64,000 nt of DNA from Plumapathes pennacea (taxonomy: Eukaryota; Cnidaria; Anthozoa; Antipatharia; Myriopathidae): the NCBI GenBank assembly GCA_964036295.1, contig OZ038464.1, forward strand, positions 11,952,001-12,016,000. The letters are read 5' to 3'. The notes under the pieces are model-generated. The model saw only the letters and a list, made by a program, of their open reading frames with translations, made no database searches and was not told the DNA's origin. Positions 52,601-63,845 of the stretch are shown here, piece by piece. Numbering within the stretch: position 1 is the first letter of the stretch; each line of letters begins with the position of its first letter. The position numbers and the translations under genes were made by a program.

Positions 52601-54791
52601 TTCAAGAATGTATTAAAATCTGTATGCTAATCATTTTCCCTCGAAGTATTGTTTTACTACGCTTCTGTCGCCAGTTTCGGCTACCGTATTCGCTCAGAGC
52701 AATCGGAACTTGTAGTCTTGAATGATTTAGTCAGATATCTTATTTTTCTGTAATCTGACACGCGGTGATTGCAGCGAGAATCGTTCACAAGCCCTTAGAA
52801 GTATCACTGGGTCTGAAGCCCGTGTATAATTTGAAGTAAACTGTTCAAGTTTTGCTTTGATTCTGGGAGAAATCATGCTGTTTTGAGTGGGTTAACATAC
52901 AAAACAATTCGAGCTCATTAAATATGCATGCCTGAGTCAGGTGCATGCAGTCTAGAGTAAAAACAAATTGCACAGGAAGCCTATTTAATTGTACTGCCTA
53001 TGAATTTAAAATTGGAAAATCAGTGTTCCTTTTTTCCCGTACTACGACGGCCGACCAACTTCAAACTTTGAGTATTAAATTTTGAGAACGTGCTTGGGAG
53101 ACTGTATGAATTAATTTGACGTGCCGACCGTGGGAAATACGTACTTCGTCACGCAATCGATTCTTTTTTCAACGCAAAAGTATAACACACCATTCTTTTT
53201 CTCCTTCCTTTGCGTGTAGCACTTGAGTTCGAAGAAAAGATTGCGTCAACATTTCGGTAAAACAAAGGCTACTCTTGTTGGTAGTTACCAAAGTAAAAGT
53301 CCCATCAATGACAGAGTGAGGGGGTATCTGCGATTATCGTATTTCTAGTATATTATAAGGGTCAAGCTTCTGATGGGCCACAAGTAGCCAGCCTACTAAT
53401 AGGGGACACTGCAAATGGGGGACAGTATAGTGAAAATATTGATAGTTTAATCAGCTTTCGTCTGAGCAAGCCAAGTTCTCTATACTTGTATGATATATCT
53501 CTGGTGAGAAACCACGAAGAAGAAAATTGGCAGTTGATCACTCTTGGGAGTGAAGCGTTACGTCTTTCATGAGATTCATTAAAACGAAATGTCGTTAACT
53601 CTCCTTTAGCTCACAGCCAACCAAACTCGACCTGGATGTTTTAATGGCAATAGGCAACGTCGCCATTGATCCAGAAAAATTCCCTAATATCGTTTGTTGG
53701 AAGAACTTGGTCACTTCCTACTCAAACGCCAGTCGATTAAGGTAAGGCAATTATATAAACAATAAACTACTTTTGGCGAGGAAATATGCACGAATAATTG
53801 TCCGAGGATATTATCTGTTCCGAGAAGCGAACAGTTGCCCGAGAGCGAAGCTCGAGGGCAACTGTGAGCTTCGAGGAACAGATAATGTCCAAGGACAATT
53901 ATCTGTGCATATTTCCGAAGCCAAAAGTAGTTTATTGTCTTTATTATCCTTCAAATATTTCCTCTCGCAGCGCAAATAACGACGCGGAAACTGTGAAGCT
54001 TTTTAGTGCTCTCTGGAACTGCTTTTTGACCAATAAATTGATGTCCTCCTCAGTAGTCGTCTTGTAATGATTTTTGTGACTAAACAAATAGAACTGCGTT
54101 CGGATATTGTCAATAAACAGCGTTAGTTTGCCAGGCGGGGGTTATTCGCTGATAACGTCCGCTCACGAGCGGACGTTATTCGGTCACGTGTTACGATTCT
54201 ACCAATCACGCGCGGGAGGAAATATTTGATGGGTCATAAATTGTAATATGGCCAATACAAAGCCAGTAAAAATACACTAAAGAGTCATTTTTGAGATGCT
54301 TGTTACTTCTGTTTCGAAACGAGGCCCATAACGAAACCTTTCTTACGAAAATTGGTTTTCATTTTCACGCAAACCAAACTCACTTTCATAAGGAAGGTTT
54401 CGTACTTCGTTTCGAAACAGGCAACGTTCATCTCGGGAAAATGTTGCAATTTCTTGAGGAGACAGACAAGAGAGACAGTTAGAGTAAGAGAAAATGTGTG
54501 TGTGGGGGGAGGGGAGGGAAGTGGGTAGACGGAAGAACTAAGACGCGTGGCTTAAGTTGAATTTGACTGACATTCATAAAGCCGAAGTAGACTTGGAGGA
54601 CGCCGGTTCTTGATTCCTTTTTGTACCCAAAGATTATCAGCGTCTTCTTAGATACTGCTGTCCAGAACACATAGAAACTTCTCTCTTTACTGTAACTTAT
54701 GTGTTTTATTTTTATTTCTCTCAGCTGGCCCAGTCCTGGCTCTCCAAGATTAAGGAAACAGCACAGCAGATGGGCAACAATGAGTTGTTAA
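46668..54791 (+). CDS. ANKLE2: ankyrin repeat and LEM domain-containing protein 2
   Basis: Eight coding exons: 46668-47465, 47888-48010, 48589-48655, 49238-49434, 49505-49617, 50546-51709, 53610-53741 and 54725-54791 (886 aa; human 938). The ATG is the first after an in-frame TAA. Residues 7-46 are a LEM domain (barrier-to-autointegration factor binding). Residues about 84-138 (FYGVCCEFESP...TREEAENFSRSF) fit the RNase H1/viroplasmin-like module of ANKLE2. Ankyrin repeats follow (NALHVAAKGN; DTPLHFACKFGHVNIVEFL). Later come GEPWSPD, WTEYWSFLGCFADL and the C-terminal WPSPGSPR. Residues about 475-770 look disordered. ANKLE2 promotes dephosphorylation of BAF through PP2A and VRK1 during nuclear envelope reassembly. 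The human protein has an N-terminal membrane segment; none is visible here. The fifth intron has a GC donor. Confidence 0.92.
48112..48292 (-). repeat. 'GTGATCAACTTC' repeat in ANKLE2 intron
   Basis: Reverse copy: AGTTCAGATTCTTTAAACC, GATATAGTGAGAAATTGATAG, GAGAAACTAAGAGAAAATTG and GGATCATTCTTTTGAGTG. Confidence 0.55.
48784..48968. mobile_element. pogo/Tigger-like MITE in ANKLE2 intron
   Basis: Starts TA-CAGTTGAAGCTCCC and ends GGGAGCTTTGACTG-like (GAGAGCTTTGACTG), with GTGGACA and TGTCTGC pairs inside. The right TA is changed to CA. Confidence 0.5.
49060..49150 (+). mobile_element. tRNA-derived SINE fragment
   Basis: TGTAGCTTAGTGGTTAGAG fits an RNA polymerase III A box and GGGTTCAATTCC, 33 bases on, fits a B box. 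The flanks do not pair as a tRNA acceptor stem, so this is a SINE head, not a tRNA gene. It lies in an ANKLE2 intron. Confidence 0.5.
50067..50475. mobile_element. two head-to-tail GGGCCC MITEs in an ANKLE2 intron
   Basis: The first (50067-50259) starts GGGCCCGTTTTTTTAAAGC and lacks its right terminal inverted repeat. The second (50260-50475) is complete: GGGCCCAGTTGTTCAAAGC to CTTTGAACAACCGGGCCC. They meet at GAACTGGGCCC, so the second probably inserted into or recombined with the first. Confidence 0.65.
51770..51985 (+). repeat. (TGTTC)n-rich and (AATC)n simple repeats
   Basis: A duplicated TTCTGTCTTCTTTATGGTCTG within CTGTTC-rich sequence, then CAATCAATCAATCAATC at about 51956-51972. It lies in the large ANKLE2 intron. 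Confidence 0.7.
52233..52496 (+). pseudogene. Arg/Gln-rich open exon-like remnant, possibly Helitron-type protein
   Basis: Inside an ANKLE2 intron, one plus-strand frame is open for about 85 codons and ends at a donor-like GTACTT. The translation is highly charged with two related units: SREARLQNRKKQARARR and ETIEQRQIRLGKRRQ. Repeated Arg-rich helices of this type are known at the N-termini of Helitron-type helicases in cnidarian genomes, so a transposon remnant is possible; this is recall, not a search. The nearest ATG (52248) is out of frame. It could also be chance or a nested gene's exon. Confidence 0.3.
53423..53566 (-). repeat. 'GTGATCAACTTC' repeat in ANKLE2 intron
   Basis: Reverse copy: TATTGATAGTTTAATCAGC, GAGCAAGCCAAGTTCTC, GATATATCTCTGGTGAGAAAC and GTTGATCACTCTTGGGAGTG. 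It ends 44 bases before the seventh ANKLE2 coding exon. Confidence 0.6.
53760..54250. mobile_element. element with long terminal palindrome, copy 2 of the 10121 family
   Basis: 53760-53937 is a 178-base palindrome (CAATAAACTACTTTTGG ... CCAAAAGTAGTTTATTG, arms about 80 bases). It continues into 53938-54245, which closely matches 10190-10500, including the AACGTCCGC/GCGGACGTT hairpin and CGGTCACGTG. The copy at 10121 lacks the palindrome. It lies in the last ANKLE2 intron. Confidence 0.65.
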
Positions 54792-57036
54792 TGAACTGGT
54801 GAAGTATTAGTTCATTCATCCACGTCACAGCGGAAAGATGGCGGACGAAAACAGTCTATTGATGACGTCAAACTGTGACTCGGAAAATATATTGTTGACT
54901 TTCCTACATGCTGTCTTCCCCATGTACGTAGTTAGTTTGCATAATCATATGTTCTGGATGGGATTGACGTAATGTCGGTTCGAATAGTTCAGACATACAT
55001 TTGGTGGTTGTTCCTAATATTTATTACCCACATATGGTTTGTTAGTTTAGTTCGTTCCAGTTGACATTTGATGGTTTTTTGTTTTTAATCAGACCATATA
55101 TATATATATACTAGAGGCCTGTTTAAAACTCGTTTGGATTTGGTACATTTCTGCTGAAACTCTTTTTCTATTTCTCTTATCTTTAAAACCGAAACAGGTT
55201 TGTTTTCAGTACGAGGTATAAAAGCAACTTCCCTTCCCCTCCCCAGTCCCTGTAAACCCTACATCTCTCTGTTTCTCTTTGTTTCGGGAATGCATGCTGT
55301 ATGCTTTACCGATAAAGTAACGCAAAATATTTCTTGTTCTTTCTTTAACCATTACTAACTACAGTATAACCCTTACCTACTAAAAGTGGGGTAAATGTCG
55401 TTAATACTGTGTTTGCACTTCCACGATCTAATGAAGATAGTGGCGGAAATTAAACTGCAAATGTTATGTCATGGCTACGTTTTTGTTCCTGTTTGTCTTG
55501 TTTATGTCTTGCTGCATGCTTGGTCGTGATACGAAGCGTCTCAGGATGGTTACACCTCGGTCTCACGTGAATTGGGAAAACTGATCGGCCCCATTTCAGC
55601 GCTTTTAATACTGAAAAATTCTCGCGCATGCATCAGCGCACGCATACTTAGACGTAGAGTGACTAGACACTAGTTTGCGTAGGTATCTTCAAATAATCCC
55701 GTTGATGAAACTGGTATCGAGAGGACGATTAAATAAAACATTTACAAATGTATTTTACAAGTTCGACCAACTTAAACCACACTTAAATCCAATAACATGA
55801 CCAAGTACTGTTTAAGTAGTGTATTCTCGAATTAGAGTCTGTTTAGTGGTGTTTGAACAATGGCCCAACTCGTAAACACTTGTACTGACCCCAGAAGAGG
55901 ACTGAGAAACGCAACCGTTTAACTGACTACGTCCCTAGTTTTACAAAGAACGATAACCTGACAGTTAAAGCGCAGTTTTGCAGCTTCATCATTATGAATA
56001 CAAAGTTACGTCGAGAAACGGGTTTTCCCCGCCTTTGCTGACACGCACTATATTAGTAACCAAACGACTAACCGAGCGGAACTAATTAAATGAACGGATG
56101 ACGTAGTTCCACATTTAGTGTTTAACGTGAAACGTACTCCACAGTTGAGTAGCGTAATCTGGCCGTATCGAGTCACATGTAATACGTTCATTTTGTCAAC
56201 CCTTTGTAGAATATTTCTTCTCTTGTTATTTTTAACTGCTCGTCATTTATCAATATAGGTCGCGTTCGATTGAGTCTATTCCGGAATGGCGGCGGGGGTG
56301 GGGTGCAGTTTAGGTATAGCTAAAATCACCGATAGTGTTGCTTGTTGCGGGGGAATTTTTGTTCGAAATTGTTTTAAAAACTTTCACACTGGTATTTCGA
56401 ACAGCTCCCCGATGCATTTTTGTGTCTACTGCTTCGAAGAAGCTATAGGCACTATGTCATCGAGTTTGTAAGTAATGTAATATAATGTAATGTAAGAATC
56501 GATAAATGGTCGCTCGTGACCATCCGGGACCAATGAGAAGCATCAATAGTTAGTTCGTGAAGTCGAAACGATTTCCGACCGTATATCAACCGTCCTGATT
56601 GGCCGGAATTTTAGCCGACTGAAACAACGAAGGCTGACGACAAAAACCCATGCTGTCGCGTCGCGAAGTTCTTGTGCGCGGTGTTTTGAAGTTTGCCTCA
56701 AATCACAGTTTTTGAAGATATGTATGCCAAAAGCGCTCGAATGAAGGGTTCTGGCCAGTACCATGCATCGCCCGATTTTCCTGTCGAACTGTGTACAGTA
56801 TGACAACACGTTGCAACGGTACGTATATCGACCAGTCATTATTTTGTGTCGCCGGATATTTCAGTCAGCAGAGACAGTACAGTAAAATGTGAAACATCTA
56901 TGAATCTTCCATTTGATCATTTGCGTACGAGTTGAAATAAATATATACTTTACTTGAGCCGGCCTAGTTGTGCTTGTCGTTACTGATTTGATTTGGTCGT
57001 GACGGCTGTGAAGTGTAATGTTTACAGAAACCATCA
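54792..57036. other. ANKLE2 3' flank and intergenic DNA
   Basis: AATAAA at 55732-55737 is a candidate ANKLE2 polyadenylation signal, though it may belong to the adjacent MITE relative at about 55738-55892 (TTTACAAATGTATTTTACAAG to CTGACCCC). The frame at 56286-56471 (61 codons, ATGGCGGCG start) has no recognised family and is not called. Confidence 0.35.
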
Positions 57037-57849
57037 ATGGCGACTGAATACGCATATTTCCTAGCAATGGTTACTGCATCCTCAAGCACCTTCATCTTCG
57101 GGAACCTATATTTCTCCATTAGTTCAGTTTTGCCTCGCGACGCTCTTGGAGTCGAGGCCCGAGTCGAGGTAACGCAAGTGCTTCTTTGTGCTGGTCCGAG
57201 TTTCAGATCTGTGAAATGCCTTTAATGTCTGGGTATCCTTCTCTCTGTTCCTGTATTAAGTGTGTGCGTTTTCCCAATGCTTAAACTTCCCCAGTTTCCC
57301 AGAAAAGAATCGTTTCTTCTAGAACAGTTTTAGGGTAAACACAGATGTGACGCGACATTTTGGCAACGGGCCAGCTGATTCAAGATAACGAAAAAAACGT
57401 CACAAATTATCTTCCGGTGCAAGAAGGGTGCCTGTGGCAAATGCCATTTTTTCATGCAAAAAACATATAGAAGAAAAAATGCAGTAGACACATATGCACC
57501 TCACAGGTGCCTATTTTTACCCAAGTCAGCCCCAAACCATATAATTTTACTAATCAACATTGCTATTCTTATCCCGGAATAGATCCAATCTAACGAGCCC
57601 TTAAACTTTCGTTTTCTATTAAAAAAAAGTGCTTTTTGCTAGAAATGATAACTGTGGCTGTAAATTCTCCGTTGCAAAGTACCACTTATCTTTCTGTGAA
57701 ATTCCCAGGTCAGTTCTATGTTGGGATTATTTCAAGCAACCGGCAAAAGCTTTGATAGTTTTACGAAAAAGGCGTTTCTTTATCCGCCGGGAGTTCTAGC
57801 TCATCCCGCGCAAGGCCACTCCCCAAGAAGAGTAACCTCTTCCGGCTAA
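57037..57849 (+). CDS. possible small two-exon membrane protein, unrecognised
   Basis: Exon 57037-57168 begins ATGGCGACTG in good start context and ends GAG before GTAACG. Exon 57709-57849 follows an acceptor ATTCCCAG and ends TAA. The exons join in phase 0 to give 90 aa. Residues 5-33 (YAYFLAMVTASSS...) are hydrophobic and could span a membrane. The second half holds LGLFQATGKSFDSF and a basic Pro-rich end. An acceptor-like TTTACAG lies nine bases before the ATG. I do not recognise the family. The model rests on splice sites and open frame only, and it could be chance or part of a longer gene. Confidence 0.35.
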
Positions 57850-57882
57850 GAAACGCCTCTGAGATGAAAAGACAAACTATTC

Positions 57883-57910
57883 TAAAAAAAAAAACAAACA
57901 AACAAACAAA
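57883..57910 (+). repeat. (AAAC)n microsatellite
   Basis: Seven AAAC units in tandem. Confidence 0.9.
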
Positions 57911-58570
57911 CAAACAAACACAAAGGCAAGCCTTTGTCGTATATGCAGTCACTGTTTTAAGAGCATTCTTTTTATCAATTTCTGCACGGCCTTTTTCGAA
58001 TTTAGCAAGTATTTTTTTGTTATTTTTGGCACTGGAGAAATCATCCAAGTTCAAGTTCAAATTAATTATTTAAATTGTTCACATGACATAATTCATGCTG
58101 CTCCCCATACATCATCCCCTGAATTGAACAACGGACTTTAACCGCCGTGCACTGCATCACGGCTATATACATAGCGTGGGTGACATGCCTGCATGACTTG
58201 CATGGAACCAATATTCATTGCATCTCCTTATGTAATGCCAACTATTGATGTACTGAGTGGATAAAAAGAAAAACGACAGCCAGAAAATCATTTGGAAACG
58301 GTTTCCAGATTCATCGGCTGTTTGGTAGTTCGGTTATTCGGATATGTTCGGGAACCTTCGGTAGATTTCCGGAATATGTAATTCCACGAAAATAGAATTC
58401 GCTACGTCAGCGAAGATAAATTTGCAATCGTTTGCTTGTTGCTGGCTTAAAGCGACGCCATTTTGCTAGTACTTCCTGGGTGCTTTTCTCCGCCACCTAG
58501 GAGGCTATATAACTACGGTGCCGGACAAAACCGTCCAAAAAGACCGAAGAAACACAGTTTACTAAACACA

Positions 58571-61500
58571 ATGGCAGAGAACGACCAGTTTGAAAGTGAC
58601 GAAGCGACGGCGACGGACGCGTCTTGTTCGGAGGATGAGTTTTCCGGGGTTATTTTCAACAATGTTCGGGACTGTTATCCTCCCAACCAAGACATCGAAT
58701 GTCGCTTTACCATTAAGCCTTCGGTAAAGCCAACAAGCAGAGATTGGGTGGGGTTGTTCAAAGTCGGTTGGCACACTTCCAGGGAACAGTATACGTATGA
58801 GTGGGCGCCTTTGCTTCGCGACTTTGATGGCAGGGTGCCGTTGCCGAACCGCGTTCTCTTCCGAGGGAACTATCTACCCAATGCGGACGATGAGTTTTAT
58901 CAGTTTTGTTATGTCACCAGTGCAGGGGATATCCGAGGAGCTAGCGTGCCTTTCCAAATCAAAACAAAGGCTGCGGATTTGGACTTGGTGTGTTGTGAAG
59001 TCGAGGACGACGAGTGCTCATCCATGTTGATGGTGAATACCAAAACAGCCGTTTTGGAGGACTCGTTGAGTCGTGCTCTCGATGAAAACACAGCCCTGAA
59101 AGCTGCGAAGGAAACTAGCGAAGCTAATTTGGCGGCAGCTAATGAAAAAATCATGGATCTGGAAACCGGGAAGGCAGATTTAACAGGCCAGCTAAAACGC
59201 AACAAGGAAATTGTGGCATCTGCTAAAAAGGAAGTTGAAAATGCCCAGAAAGCGCTCACTCAGAAAACCGAAGAGTTGCAAGAGGAAAGAGGCCGAAGAA
59301 TTGAAGCCGAAACTTGTCTGGCAGAGGAGCAGACACGGAGAAAAGATCTCGCTACTATGCTCGACAGTGCGAACCTTAAAGTGCAAGAATTGAGCGATAT
59401 TTTGGAGAAAGAGCGAAATGAAAGCTCCGAAGCTATCAAAAATAAGGAGAAATTGGTCACAGAGCAGGTACAATACTTGGAAAGTATGGCTGCTGATCGA
59501 GAGATGCTGCAGAAGCTCAGAAACATGCTAAAGGTTAAAGACGAAGAAGTTAATTCCCTCAAGTCACGTCTGGGAGAGACCAGAGCGAAAGCAAAAGCTG
59601 AGGTGGGAAGCTTGTTAACATCACTGGATACTGTGAATGAGAAAGTTACACTGATCCAGGAAGAATTGGCCAAGGAACGAAGCACTTGTGACAACTTGAG
59701 AAGATCCACAGAAATGGAGATTGACCAACAACTGAAGAAAGTACGGAGTCTCCAGAATGAGTTAAGGAGCAAAGAACAAGAGCTTGGAAAAGTTCAAGCA
59801 GAGAGGGACGATCGGGTTTGCCAGTTTGCAGAATTACAACAAACCACCAAGGAGGCTCAGGACAAATCAAAGAAGGAATTTTCAGCAATTAGCAGGATGT
59901 TAAAGAGTACGCAAGAAGAGTCAAAAGCAAAGCAAGAATGCATTCATCGTCTTGAAGATGAGCTGCAGGAGATGCAACAGCAGTTGGCCAGGATGAAAGA
60001 CAAGAACACTGCACTCGAAGAAGATTATGAATCTACAATGAGGGCTCTTGAAGATCAGCTTGAGGGCCAGAAGGCACTTAACGAATCCTTGTGCTGCCAG
60101 TCAGACAACAACCTCCTTCATCTCCAGGCCCAGCTTCAGCGACAGCTGGAAGTCAATGCAGATTTGAGCCATCAGCTGGAGGCCAAAACCACTGAGGTGA
60201 AGCAGTTAGAGGAAGCACTAGAGGCATGCAAGAAAGATCTAAGTGGAAGTGAATCAAAGGTACAGAGGGCTTGGCTCCAGCTGTCAGCTGCAGATGCCAC
60301 AGTACGAGACCTGAAAACAGAGAAAGAAGTCCTTCAGAGCAAACTGACTGATAACAGCCAGGCGAAAGCAAAACAGTCCAAGAATTCTGAAGCTTCCATG
60401 TTTGCACTTAAGACAGCTCAGACCCACTTGGAGAAGAAACTTGTGGAGAGTGAGAGAGAAAAGGAGAACCTCTGGAGGGAGCGCAATGATCTCAAGCGGG
60501 CGCTGGCAACCTTTCAGGGGAACCTTTCTGCAGGGGACCTGCGACACAAGCTAGAAGACCTACGTGCTCACAATGAAGATCTGCGAGTTCGCCTCAACAT
60601 GGGCGCAGAGGCTTACAAGATGAAGTTCATTGAGTGCCGCAAACTTCAGTCACGGCTTGAGAAATCTCAGAAGAGCAGCTTGTCTGAATCAGTTGATACT
60701 TCAATAAATGCTGATGTACAGAGTGTTGTGTCCAAACTTCGACAGGCTCTGGATAGTGAGAGGGAGTTAGTGGCCTCCACCAGGTCAGCCTTGGAGAGGG
60801 AGAAAGAAACATCACTACAGAAAGACTTGGAGCTTATTCAGGTAAGGGACTGTAAACTAAAACTTAACTCTTAAATTCATAGAGAAGGTAGCATTCTCAT
60901 TTTCTTGTCAACACCTTTATTTTGCAAGCAGACTTTGATAGTAACTTGCCATCATTGAGATTTATTATACAGTACTGTACATGTAATTAAAATATTATGA
61001 TGTAACTATGTTTAAAATGGATGCCAGATCATACAGGCACTTTATTGGTGATTATACATTATGTCAGTGATGACAGTGCACTTTTTACCTGATAAATTTG
61101 CTGGTTCAGCTCATTGAAAATTATGTCATGACCCTAATTAATGAGAACATTAAAAAAAAAACTGCATTGTTTATTTTTGGTGGTCCAAAAATGCAGGTTC
61201 AATCTTATTTCTATTTTTATGAAAAAGGCATGACAAGTTTGTGCTTGTGAAGGTTAAGACCTGTGCTTGAAGCCTTGCAAATTGTGTTGTTTTTTGTTAA
61301 GGGTTTGCAAGAGCAGTTTTAAAATGTCATATTTAACTCTATTACTTGTGAATTGATGTGTGTGTGTGTGTTTTGTCACAAATATCAGGGCATTACTTCA
61401 TTTTATCATTTTTTTTGATAAACCCAGTGCATCAGTTTGAGATTTTGTCTTGGGGAACCAATCTTAGTTGTAAACTATTTTATGTGTATAATGAATGATG

Positions 61501-63842
61501 TAATCTCAATACCTGTTCTTTTTATATTCATGGCATTATTCTCATGTTGTTCACATGATTTTGTCACCTGGTGGGTCAGAGGTCAACTGCCTGTCATTTC
61601 ATGCAATCTTTTTGGTCAATAAAAGTTGTTCTAGACATAACAGTGTGAAAGTCTTTGTCACTGATAGGTCTAAAACAGTGATAAAATGATTATCAAATTT
61701 ACCACTTCTGACTTCTGAACAGAAATACAGGGCCCGGTTTCTCAAAGCACGATTAGGCTAATCCTGGATTAGTTCTAAACTTTGTTGTCATTTACAAGCT
61801 TCAAAATGTGAAGGTTTTGTCCTACAACAACTTCCTTGATACGTCTTAAGCTGGAACAAGCTTTTTAATCCATTTTCGCACAAAACCCTGCAATGTATTG
61901 GCAGAGAGGTCGAGAGAAAGAATTTCGTTAATCCTGGATTAGCTTAATCGGCTTTCGAACAACCGGGCCCAGTACTATAACATTGTGTGTCAATATTATC
62001 AGTATATATATAGTCTCAAGAGCAGTTGGAAATATGCACAATATTGAAAGTCAACTGTGTTATTAGTATTTTTATCAACTAAACTAGCTTAACTCTTTCA
62101 CTCCCAAGCTCAAAATGCATGTTTTCTCAACCATTAAAGAAAAAAAATGTATGAGTTGTGCAGTGAGAATTAATAGTTTAGTCAACTTTCTTCTGAGCAA
62201 GGTATAAACTTACTTCACCAGTTGGGAACCTGCCAAGAAGGTCTCTCCACCACAGTCCTCTGTGCACTGAAATCCTTGGTTCTGCCATTTTGGGGCCCCC
62301 CAAAAGTTGAAAGATGAATAGCAATCCACTTCCATCCAACTCGTTTGAGGAGAAGATTAGTTTCTTTTAATCTAAAAGTGCTATTAACCTATTTTTCTTT
62401 TGATTAAGTTAAATTATGTTGGGAACCAAATTCAGCCTTGTATTTTCCAGATGTGAACAAACACATTGAAAAGGCTGGGAGGGCCCCTTTAACTTATTAT
62501 TTTAGGAAAATGTAGATGTGCCACAGGCTGACTGTTTGTCAAACTTGCAGTTTCAGGAGGAGAACTTTAAGCTGAAGGAAAAAATCAGTGACGTGGCTGT
62601 GCAACATCAGGTGCAACAGTCATCTGCTGGTAGTCTACAAGCAGCAGAAGAAATGCGTGTCAAGGTGGAGAGCCTTCAGGTTGAGCTGGAAAATAGAGGA
62701 GCCAAGCTGGTCGAGGTTGAACGAGATCTCCAAACAGAAAAATGTGAGAAAGAAACCATTAACCATGAGATGAGAAATCTTCAGGAGCAGCTGAAGGAAA
62801 GCATTAAAAAGTCTGATGAGGAACATCAAGCACTGCTGATGGAGCAAGCAATGAGAGAAAGTCTGGAGCAGCAGGCACGGCAGATGATGCAGGACCGCTT
62901 TGACAGCGAAGAAGAGCTAAAGAACAAGATTAGGAAGTTGGAAGAAGAAATTGGGAGATGGAAGAAGGAATGTGACATGTATGTGGAAGCAGAGGCTAAA
63001 CTCATTGGGGCCAGTAGTCCAGAACAACAAAGAGCAGGCCAGAGAGAGCCACAGTCACCAGCACCTCAGTCACCACCACCACCACAGCCAGGTATACTGA
63101 ATTTCCAAAGTTCTTTTACTTTCTTGAGGCTAATTCCAAAGCTGCAGTGGAACTTTGGGTGTGCTTGTTTGGATCCATTATGGAATAGGGATAGCCTGAA
63201 CTTGTTCTAGGGGCAGTTTTATTCCAGATTGTTTTACCTTGACCCTCTTACTGTATTGCAGTCAGCGGCCTGAACATCTCGATTTAAGTCAGCTCCAAGC
63301 CAAAAATACAGTTAAACCCACTATCTCAAACTCTCAAGAGAAGCAGAAATAGTTTGAGATTGCAGAGAATCAAGATAGCAGAGTTCTACCAAGGAAAGTT
63401 TCTGCCAAGTTCGTTTCCAAGGAAAATTGGATTCTGTTTAAGTTAGCGGGGTTCTATTGTATGTTCACTACAATAGTCTCGTCTTGTGAGAAGGTGGTGA
63501 TTAGATTTGACCCGTACTGTGTCTTTAGGTGTATCTCCACAATGTCCTAATCGGATCCAAGGCTGGATGAGAAGGTTTGACCCATCTCCCCCTGTTCCAC
63601 CCCAACGGGGGTGGAGCCAGCAGCCCTGGGTCATGGTGAATCCACCTTGTGATCAAGAGGGGCGTCCTCCACCAGAGGCCCCACCAATGGAGATGCCGCA
63701 GCCCCCAGCACGGCCAGCTCCAGGAACTGCGCCATTGGTGAGGGGTGCTGATCGTGAGTGTCCAGTTTGTAAGGTGCTCTTCCCTCCTAATGATGACGTA
63801 ACTCCCTTTCAGGAGCATGTCAATAGTCATTTCAGAGATTAA
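58571..63842 (+). CDS. TAX1BP1/CALCOCO-type autophagy receptor (SKICH, coiled coil, UBZ zinc finger)
   Basis: Three coding exons: 58571-60841, 62506-63091 and 63529-63842 (1056 aa). An upstream in-frame ATG at 58463 exists, but MAENDQFES at 58571 is the likely start. SKICH domain at about 27-131 (GVIFNNVRDCYPP, DWVGLFKVGW, YVTSAGDIRGAS). After it, SSMLMVNTKTA (150-160) matches the position of the non-canonical LC3-interacting MLVV-type motif of TAX1BP1 and NDP52. Residues about 160-930 are heptad-rich coiled coil. A Pro-rich stretch leads to a C-terminal UBZ-type finger, C-X2-C-X15-H-X3-H (Cys1030, Cys1033, His1049, His1053). Family members link ubiquitin-tagged cargo to autophagosomes and limit NF-kB signalling. 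Human TAX1BP1 has 789 aa and two fingers; here one is seen and the coiled coil is longer. Which vertebrate paralogue is closest cannot be decided by eye. Confidence 0.88.
61730..61970. mobile_element. GGGCCCGGTTGTTCAAAGC MITE, well preserved
   Basis: GGGCCCGGTTTCTCAAAGCACGATTAGGCTAATCC at the left, GGATTAGCTTAATCGGCTTTCGAACAACCGGGCCC at the right. It lies in the first coding-region intron of the TAX1BP1-like gene. Confidence 0.75.
62095..62215 (-). repeat. partial 'GTGATCAACTTC' repeat
   Basis: TTTCACTCCCAAGCTCAAAATGCATG, then GTGCAGTGAGAATTAATAGTTTAGTC and GAGCAAGGTAT; the far end is missing. Intronic. Confidence 0.55.
63307..63461. mobile_element. TA-flanked pogo/Tigger-like MITE
   Basis: TA-CAGTTAAACCCACTATCTCAAAC to GCGGGGTTCTATTG-TA, the same family as 35196-35519. 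It lies 67 bases before the last exon of the TAX1BP1-like gene. Confidence 0.65.
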
Positions 63843-63845
63843 GCT

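Noticed and set aside
53773-54067. two overlapping plus-strand frames of 68 and 89 codons
   Set aside because: They lie in the long palindrome and repeat body at 53760-54250.
58463-58570. 36-residue N-terminal extension of the TAX1BP1-like protein from an upstream ATG
   Set aside because: The extension is basic and unlike the family, whereas MAENDQFES at 58571 lies a normal distance before SKICH; the upstream ATG was not used.
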